Positions 57,010 to 64,000 of a stretch of 64,000 nucleotides of DNA are shown piece by piece. The stretch's first letter is position 1, and each line of letters starts with the position of its first letter. The position numbers and the translations under genes were made by a program. Origin of the DNA: Anisus vortex (lineage: Eukaryota > Mollusca > Gastropoda > Planorbidae); assembly GCA_949126835.1 (NCBI GenBank), contig CASBPS010000116.1, forward strand, positions 682,001-746,000. The letters are read 5' to 3'. The notes below the pieces were generated by a model. The model saw nothing but the letters and a program-made list of their open reading frames with translations. It made no database searches and was not told where the DNA came from.

Positions 57010-57200
57010 GTACCACCAGATGTAGGAGAAAGAGAAGAAGAGAAAAGAAACGATGGGAGGATAACATCAGGGAACTGACAGGAACAAAACTATGCGACAC
57101 ATTGAGAACGGCTGAGAGAAGGAATGAATGGAGGAGGCAGGTGTACATGTCATCTGTGGCGCCCCAACGGTCCAACAGACTACGGAATTTGTAGAATGTA
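57010..57200 (+). pseudogene. LINE 3' part, right piece
   Basis: Continues the split LINE: TTRCRRKRRREKKRWEDNIR, ELTGTKLCDTLRTAERRNEW, RRQVYMSSVAPQRSNRL, stop. This is the usual end of RTE/CR1-like ORF2 (basic patch, WEDNI.EWTG, SSV.PQR). Sequence just past 57200 may be UTR; no simple-repeat tail is obvious. Confidence 0.75.
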
Positions 57201-58127
57201 TGATGTAGGTTGGATAGAAATGCCAGACAATAACAATCTGTTACAAAGCACAGACAAAGATAGGAACAAAAATACTTTCCTTATCCGATATGTGAGAAGA
57301 AGTGCATATACGTATTTCGTCATCCGGGCATAGAATGTGTTGCCTTAATAAAATCGGAAAACATGTAATTTAAGTTATTAAGTAATAATAAAAATGCAAG
57401 ATAATGGCCGATGAGGCAGCGTTCACCAAGTGTCTGTAACCTTATCATATTAGGTGATTGCTTGGCCAGTACAATGCCCAATCATAATTGCTTTAACTCA
57501 ACTAAGGTCAGGTAACCAACAGACCTGGGGAGACTCTAAACTCGGAAACAAATACTAGACTTTCGGAATGGCAGCCGAACGCACTGCGGTCGACCAACTT
57601 GCCTCATAACACATTTATTTTTATTGGTATTCCTACACAATGCATGCAATTGATTTGTGTGTCTGTTGTTATCATATTGTGCATCGGATTTTTATTTAAA
57701 CTTTATTCTTAATAGTTTTATATTCGATACTTAAAATCAACATAACAAATCTATATTCACCTTAAATTTACTTCAATATAACCGTTTAGACCAGATTTTT
57801 CTTCTTCTTCGTTCTCAAAGGTTTTGTTTTGGACGATTTAGACAACAAGTCTAATACTTGTGACGAACTGCGCGTGGTTGTCAGTTGATCCAGTCTATCA
57901 TACAGTTGCCATTGAAGGTGGGGCCATATTTAGTTTTTGTTATTACATTTTATTCTAAATTGATTTATCTGTGATACTTGAAATCAACATAACAATTAAT
58001 ATGCACCGTAAATTTACATGAAATATAAATGTTTAGACCTAATTTTGATGCCGTTGTACGAAGAAGGTTCGTGTTTGTATGTCTGTTGTTGTTGGAAATA
58101 ATATATTTATCTTCATCTACTAAACTA
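57201..58127. other. Non-coding spacer with an internal ~110-bp duplication
   Basis: Words around 57690-57805 (GATACTTAAAATCAACATAA, TAAATTTACTTCAATATAAC, GTTTAGACC) recur around 57945-58055 with substitutions, an old direct duplication. No gene seen. Confidence 0.5.
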
Positions 58128-58665
58128 ATCTAGTCTTAATTGATACAAGTACATGAAACAAGTTTTAATTTATAGATAAGAGAAACTTATCTACCTTTCT
58201 CCTGAACTACTTCATTTAAAACGTGGACATTGGTTGTAGAGGAAATCATTTTATCGAATCAATTTTATATGCTCGAATTTTAGCAATATAAGTTCATCGT
58301 CATTGTAAAAAATATAGGTTTGATCCTAAACCGAAACGGGAATTTTTATGTGATAATATCTTTACATTTATTGTTGAACAAATTATTAAGCGCATTATTG
58401 TGTTATCTTTCTTCCCGAATGGCATCAGGGCATAGAATGGGTTGCTGCACAGACCAGGAAAACCAGTAACTTAAAAATGAATTAAATTATTTATCTTAAT
58501 GCTCGACTAGACTCAGACCACGGATGAGCGTAAGAAGCAATAATTTTCTATATAGATCGAGCGTTTGTAAAAATATAAGATAAGGACAGCGGGTCAGTTT
58601 TCAGTGCTCACAACCTACAAAGTGATTTTAGGGCAAACACATTCTCAATCAATACTTTAATCTTT
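58128..58665 (+). repeat. Dispersed repeat family T, copy 2
   Basis: Matches 50620-50830 and 51880-52020 with about 1 kb less sequence between the two conserved parts. Interrupted at its right edge by the SINE. Confidence 0.55.
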
Positions 58666-58667
58666 GG

Positions 58668-58914
58668 TGGCCGTGCGGCTACGGTACCGAAGATTCTGGA
58701 TTCGAATCCTGGTGCAGGCTATGATTTATTCCCGGGTCTGGAGGATGTCCATGATGGGTACCTGGCCTTAGTCGGTGTAAAGTAAAGGCGGCTGTGCATA
58801 GTGCTGGCCACACAATCATTTAGTATGCCGTGGCCACAGAAACTGGTGAACGCTGCTTCATCGGCCCTATGGATCAATTTGGTCCGACGGGTACTTTACT
58901 TACTTACTTTTACC
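58668..58914 (+). mobile_element. tRNA-derived SINE, best-preserved copy
   Basis: The head has a recognisable B box, GGATTCGAATCCTGG (58698-58712 region), about 30 bp after GTGGCCGTGCGGCTACGG, a plausible A-box region. The body has GGTACCTGGCC, GTGTAAAGTAAAGGCGGCTG, AGTATGCCGTGG and GGCCCTATGGATCA, ending TACTTTACTTACTTACTT. CTTTGGT flanks both sides (58662-58668, 58914-58920), a probable target duplication. It would be transcribed by RNA polymerase III and moved by a LINE. Confidence 0.75.
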
Positions 58915-58920
58915 TTTGGT

Positions 58921-59548
58921 TGGATTCCAGAGAAGGATAAATTATCTTGAAATAATAATATGTATGCATTGAAAAGTGTTTGACTTTTGTAATCATAAAT
59001 AGTTTAATGAAGAATATTTTCTAAATTATCAAAAATACATTTCAATTTTAGTTTCTCAATTTGAAACCTGTTTTATATATATCTGGAAGAAATTTTAATA
59101 TATTTATATATTAGCTTCGTAAAAGTTTCTTTTATGTGTGTACATATATGTTCTTTGCGAGCAGTACAATTATGGAAGTTAAATGGATCGAAATCACGTC
59201 ATCCATTCCAGATGAAGCTTGTGCACATTGACGTTTTACCGAATACTTAAAATCATCATAAAATCAACTTATTTTAAACTATGAAGCTGCAAATCATAGA
59301 AAACAATTTACAGCTTTTATTGCTCTACACAATATGTAATTTTAAAATACATATTATATACCTTTGAATAAATATACGTTTTATAATTAATAAATTTCAA
59401 GTTTCATGGACTGGACATGTGACTCCTCAAAATGATATAATAATCCTCCAATATTATGAGGGCGACTCAAAGCATTATATGGTACTGTTTACTGTCAACA
59501 TCAATACATTAACAACACATCACACGGGTAGACATTAGAAAATTATGG
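58921..59548. other. AT-rich non-coding spacer
   Basis: No gene or element recognised before the start of duplication copy B. Confidence 0.4.
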
Positions 59549-60804
59549 ACACCATTAAACGTAGCATTAAAGATAAAACAATAGTAATAGAAAGAAATAC
59601 ATAAACTCACAGCGCAGAGAAACAGAACAACGCTTAAAAAAAAATTTATTATAATTAGAAAACATTACTGAAGATTCAAAGGAAACCTTCACAATTATAA
59701 CAATGTAAGACACAGACGAAACGTAACAAAGAATTATACTTAAACACTGCAACAAACTTACAGAAGAATAAAAATATCACTGAAAACAACCATCACACCC
59801 CAAACTTCAAACAGTAATAAATAAACTACAACCAGACAAAACACCCGAGACATATGGTTTAAACAGCCAAAATCTAAGGTTGTAATGCTCTATCTGATCC
59901 CACTACTCTTACACTTCTCTTACACTACTCTTACACTACTCTTACACTTCTCTTACACATGTACACAGAAGGACACAAAAGGGTACACTCGCTCAGATGT
60001 TGAATGAAGCTTACATTACCGTTCTAGAAAAAAATATATATTGATAGAGCATCTGTAGTTGGGTATTACACAATACTAGCTAAAATATTATTAAACAAAC
60101 TACAAACACACCTAAAACACGAGCACACCCTAACTAATGCTGTAGCATACCAGGTAGACATATTGAAATAATCACTACATCTAAGACATCATTATTTACA
60201 CACATTTAAAACACACACATGCCGCCCTGTTAAAAATCTACCAAGAGAAAATCTTTGATAGAGTGGCCCACAGCTACCTGTTCAAAAGGCTTAGACAATG
60301 TAATGTTTGTTCAAAAGTAGAAGGGTGTGTAAGGTTGTCGTATGAGACTCCCGTGAGCAGTCACACTCTGACTCTATACTTACCCCTAGAAAGGTAGTTG
60401 AGGCAGGGTTAACCCAGCAATCCGCTTCTGTATTTATTGTGCATCGTCGATCGCCTCCCTGCTGGTGCTAGTCAGGAAAGACAGCGTGGTTGCAGGGATG
60501 AGCATCCCGTGGCAGCCGGACAACATTAATGTTTCCTAACCGTGCAGTCAACACCACGTTCATCACGACAAATAAAAAACAAAATCCAAAAGCTGGTGAC
60601 ATTGTTATGCCGCTATAAAAAGGCTAGTAGAGCCCGAATAAACTTTGTTAATCAGACGTAATGGGGCTTGGAAAATTAGCCGAAAAAAACTTTTCTCACA
60701 GAACCTGCAAAACAAAGAACAGATGAGACTGACAGGTGGGAAGCCTTAGATCAGGGCCAAACCAGAGTTTTCCTCGGCCATTCTCAACGGCATCTATTTA
60801 TACA
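59549..60804 (+). pseudogene. Tx1-like LINE reverse transcriptase relic, copy B
   Basis: Same motifs as copy A with different lesions: the FDRVAHSYLFKRLRQ block near 60255-60300 and the LRQG..P region near 60398 (here RQGNPAI-like, more decayed). A CTTACACTACT triplication near 59910-59955 is private to this copy. The fingers block is disrupted by a deletion near 60062. Dead. Confidence 0.6.
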
Positions 60805-62179
60805 TGATTGGGACTTGATCAATTTTGCCAAAGTCCTAACAACTGCTACTGTTGTAAGCAAGTAACTGGACATGTAGGGATTCTTCTTCTTCTATTAGCC
60901 AGTCTGAAGAGCTGTTTGCTCTCTTGGAGTGACAGGTGGGGGGATACATGGGAGATTATCATTGATCTATAAAATGAATGGATTAGGTACGGAGACATTA
61001 TTCTTAATTCAAAAGCGCCTGCTATTAGTATATGCTTTCACTTATCAATAAAGCTTTTTTTTTTCTAAACACTGACCATTATATACATATCCAGTGACCT
61101 TTATTTCATTTTGTATCGTATTGGTCTGTTCTAATTATAGGCGGCTTATTTCTACTACTCACTTATATTGATAAGTGAACTATGTCGAAAGTATATGAAA
61201 ATTGAAGTTTCCACTTACATTATTTCGTACAAACAATCTTATTAAGGAGTGTTCTATCTGTCTATCTATCCGTTTACAGCTTCATGGCCTTTTCGATACG
61301 ATCTCCCTTTGATTTCGGAATGCGGTCAAATTGACTAATATTCTATCATTTTTCGCCAGAGGGAAGGTCGGGGCATACACCAGTTTGTGATATGTGTTCA
61401 ATCCTTGTGGGACTAGGTGCTTGCTCAGTTTTCTCCCTGATTCTTCGCTATGGTCGTCTGCACTTGTCTCTAAAGCTTTATCATGAAAGTGATTGTATAG
61501 AGGGCGAAACTAGTTGTTACACGACTGATACTTTGTCCTTCTTGACATAATCGTGATGTTGCCGACCATGCTAAAAAAAAAAAGCCGAATTATTACCAAA
61601 ATAATAATCAGTAAAGAACAACGACATTATCTAAAAAATATAATAACTAAGGTAGGGCTGTATTATTTGTCAATTATTTTTGTCTTCACTTTATTATGTG
61701 TATTTTAATTAAAGCAATATTGTATGAGCTTATCTTAAAATAATCAAATAAATAAACACATATCCCTTACCTTCAATTAGTTTATAAGTCAAATATAATT
61801 GAAATACACTTTCCACACATCTAAGTGTTTACGTTATTATCGTTTTTAAAAATTGAGATTCAGAAATAGTGTAATCGTTTTTATATCAAGAACACATACA
61901 ATAAGAAATTACTTCCACATGAGGTAGAAAAAAAATTACTGTTAATTTTTTCTCCTATGTCTTGCTACTAGTTTTCTATATTTTGGTTTGCTATTTTTAT
62001 GCAATAACCTTATTTCACATATCTCCATTATTTACAATTATGATATGACTTCTTTTTTTGGTATAACTTTTAATCATTTCTCTTGCAGTTGTAAATGTAT
62101 TCTAGCTAGTAATTCGCCAGTAGTTATTACTGGATCCAAAACATAAAAAGTAAATTTCATTTAATACTATCTTGCAATT
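60805..62179 (+). other. Copy B non-coding stretch with the empty hAT site
   Basis: Contains GTATAGAGGGCGAAACTAG at 61495-61513, the uninterrupted equivalent of the hAT insertion site in copy A. No gene. Confidence 0.6.
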
Positions 62180-62403
62180 GCCTGATTATTAAATGACCCG
62201 AAGGTTCTGGGTTCCAATAATGGTGCAGGCTGTGCAATCGAGGGTGCCCCTGAGTCTACCCAGTTCTGAAGGGTACCTGACACTAGTTGGAGTAAAGTAA
62301 AGGCGGCTGGGAATTGTGCTAGACTTTAACATCCCCTCGTATGGAATAAACGCTGCTTCACTGGCCCTATGATCAGTTTGCTCCGAAGAGTACTTTACTT
62401 ATA
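62180..62403 (+). mobile_element. tRNA-derived SINE, copy in duplication B
   Basis: Paralogue of 11041-11262, inserted before the duplication since both copies hold it at the same place. AGGTTCTGGGTTCCAATAAT in the B-box region, ACTTTACTTATATT at the end. Confidence 0.7.
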
Positions 62404-62439
62404 TTAAATAACAAAGAATACAAAGACTTTTTACAGAAG

Positions 62440-62645
62440 TACAAACATATTAAATTGTATATATTAGATAACATTTACTACATAGACTTCTTACAGAAGA
62501 ACAAACATATTAAATTGTATATATTAGATAACATTTACTACATAGACTTCTTACAGAAGAACAAACATATTAAATTGTATATATTAGATAACATTTACTA
62601 CATAGGCTTTTGCAGACAAGAAAACATATTAAATTTTACATAGAC
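62440..62645. repeat. 60-bp tandem repeat, about 3.4 copies
   Basis: ACAAACATATTAAATTGTAT with ATTAGATAACATTTACTACA repeats every 60 bp from about 62442; the last copy is diverged (TAGGCTTTTGCAGACAAG). The 62-codon frame across it is not a gene. Confidence 0.85.
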
Positions 62646-62689
62646 TTAAATAATGACATATTTACTAATTTATTTAACAAAATTTTTTT

Positions 62690-63410
62690 TTATACATTTC
62701 CACCTACTTATATCTACATTTAAAACATCTGGACTAACTTCAAAATATGACCAAGGGAGATAATAGGCCTCTTTATGTAGTAGGTAAATATTATTTTTAA
62801 ATTATTTGTTCACATCAAAATATGTTTTTTAATAAAATATATATCGTACAAAATTAAATTACTACTCTAAAATGTGATAAAAACATAAAATAGACCATTG
62901 ATTAATTATTATTTTTTATATTTAAGAATAATTTATTAAACATATCTCAAGCTACTAGCTTGTTTTCATTGGGACCCATTTACTTCTTTTAATTTACTAG
63001 ACGTATATTGCTTCTAACTGGTCTAAGAGTAATTTTTGACAGCCTTATAATTAGGGCTCTAAGAATGCAAAACAAAGAAAATAAGAATGGTTGAACGTTA
63101 ATAACTTCGACTATATTTTGTTATATATTGTAAATTATGCAACTATGCACAGTAAAGTTATTTTAAAAAAGACTGTAAGAAAAGAGAGCCTAGAGGATGA
63201 ATATTTCTATCATTTTCGACTAACTACACTGAAATAACATACATTGGCTCACTGTCTTCTTTTCCAAACTGACCGGAATAAGCCGATAAAAGACAAATTT
63301 AAATGTAAAATGAAATTTCCACACATAATTGTGTTTACTATAAGGCTTAAATTCTGTGTTGAAAGCAGCAGAATAGGCGGTAAAACGACACTTCATGAAT
63401 ATTAAAATGA
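62690..63410 (-). repeat. Family R, copy 8
   Basis: Paralogue of 11440-11990 but longer at its left side, where GACCAAGGGAGATAATAGGC marks the outer part missing from copy A. Same core (GCCTTATAATTAGGGCTCT, GAGCCTAGAGG). Confidence 0.6.
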
Positions 63411-63457
63411 CATTTAGTTTAGATACGGTTCCGTCTGGACTCACAATCGTCGGAATG

Positions 63458-63810
63458 TTACGTCTCTAGAGACGATCTATTTCCCTTGCAGGCCCTCATG
63501 TGGCTAAAGAGGCCAATCCTGGAAGCACAGGCACTGTCACACTGGATGCAGATGAATGCAGCGGAGTAGACCACATTTTTCTCCACCTTCTTGTTCCATG
63601 CGCGTTCCTCTCCTGCAAGCCGGGAACCTTCTTTGATTCCAGCCCTCCAGGTGGGCCTAACCTGTGCCATGACTTCCCGACTGTTTGGGTCAACATGGAG
63701 GTGCTTAATGCCTCTTTTACAGACATCGACGAATCTCAGTTTTTGTCCCAAAGCTAACGTTCCATAAAGGATGTCCTGCGGGAGTCGACCCTATGGCATT
63801 CGGTGTATGA
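63458..63810 (-). pseudogene. LINE ORF2 carboxyl-terminal fragment, copy B
   Basis: Minus strand: GRLPQDILYGTLALGQKLRF, VDVCKRGIKHLHVDP, VMAQVRPTWRAGIKEG, then CIQCDSACASRIGL..HMRACKG and an end at 63458. Paralogue of 12086-12440. A TAG interrupts the frame just upstream (RMP-stop-GRLP). The RT domain is absent. Confidence 0.8.
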
Positions 63811-64000
63811 TCGACAAATATTAGCAACGAAGATGTTCTTACAAGAACAACAAAACGTAATTAAACGCGTCCTAAACGTGTGTTTAGTCTGTACAGTCGA
63901 GCACTTTAAACAGTTTACTGTTTTTACAACTGTAGAAAGAGTTGGATGCGACGAAAAAACTTGTTACTGAACTTCGTGATGAGCTCACACCATTTTTTAA

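Larger units (their letters stand above)
59549..64000 (+). repeat. Long direct duplication, copy B (continues past window)
   Basis: Aligns with 5890-12617 in the same order. It lacks the hAT element and the 235-bp insertion of copy A, but has an extra block near 61876-61990 and more copies of the 60-bp repeat. Divergence by eye is moderate, with many point changes and small indels, so this is not a recent assembly duplicate. Confidence 0.8.

Noticed and set aside
58668..58760. Functional tRNA gene
   Set aside because: A B box is present, but there is no complete cloverleaf, and the body continues as a repeat shared with three other loci.

Overview
This window is AT-rich nuclear DNA from an animal, and almost all of it is transposable elements, their relics and tandem repeats. 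No host gene, tRNA, rRNA or operon-like layout is recognisable. The mix fits a mollusc, perhaps a heterobranch gastropod: CR1/L2-like and Tx1-like LINE remains, hAT elements, a short tRNA-derived SINE, an animal-type Helitron, and the recurring word GGGAGATAAT. That taxonomic guess is inference from repeat content only.

Layout, left to right. 1-1476: no gene. 1477-2047: a P-element-like non-autonomous transposon with 31-bp perfect inverted ends, an 8-bp target duplication and a THAP zinc-finger remnant. 2160-5853: a minus-strand LINE whose 514-codon RT frame is still open while its endonuclease end is broken. 5890-12617: copy A of a long direct duplication, holding a Tx1-like LINE relic, a complete but dead hAT element (8071-10418), a SINE, and a LINE 3' tail. 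12620-19445: fragments of a second hAT family, copies of an AT-rich dispersed repeat ('family R'), a GC-rich island and a SINE. 19640-25165: LINE tails and two large 33-bp-period satellites, both with higher-order structure. 25330-29690: family R copies and a Rex1/CR1-like LINE.

29911-50473 is the centrepiece: a head-to-tail array of about eight Helitron units. Unit 7 (41991-48718) carries a Rep/helicase gene of about 1,600 codons interrupted by one in-frame TAG. The other units are deletion derivatives that keep both ends, carry a 19-bp minisatellite of variable length, and hold repeated TGACGTCA palindromes. Two units share a P-like insertion at the same site, so part of the array was copied after that insertion.

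50474-59548: a second dispersed family ('family T'), a nested complex in which a hAT-like element sits inside a twin-primed LINE and itself holds another LINE, and a SINE with a probable target duplication. 59549-64000: copy B of the long duplication. It lacks the hAT element and preserves the empty target site. It runs off the right edge of the window.

Functionally, the only near-complete mobility gene is the Helitron Rep/helicase. It or a close relative could have acted on the surrounding short units, which share its ends. Everything else looks dead or non-autonomous.
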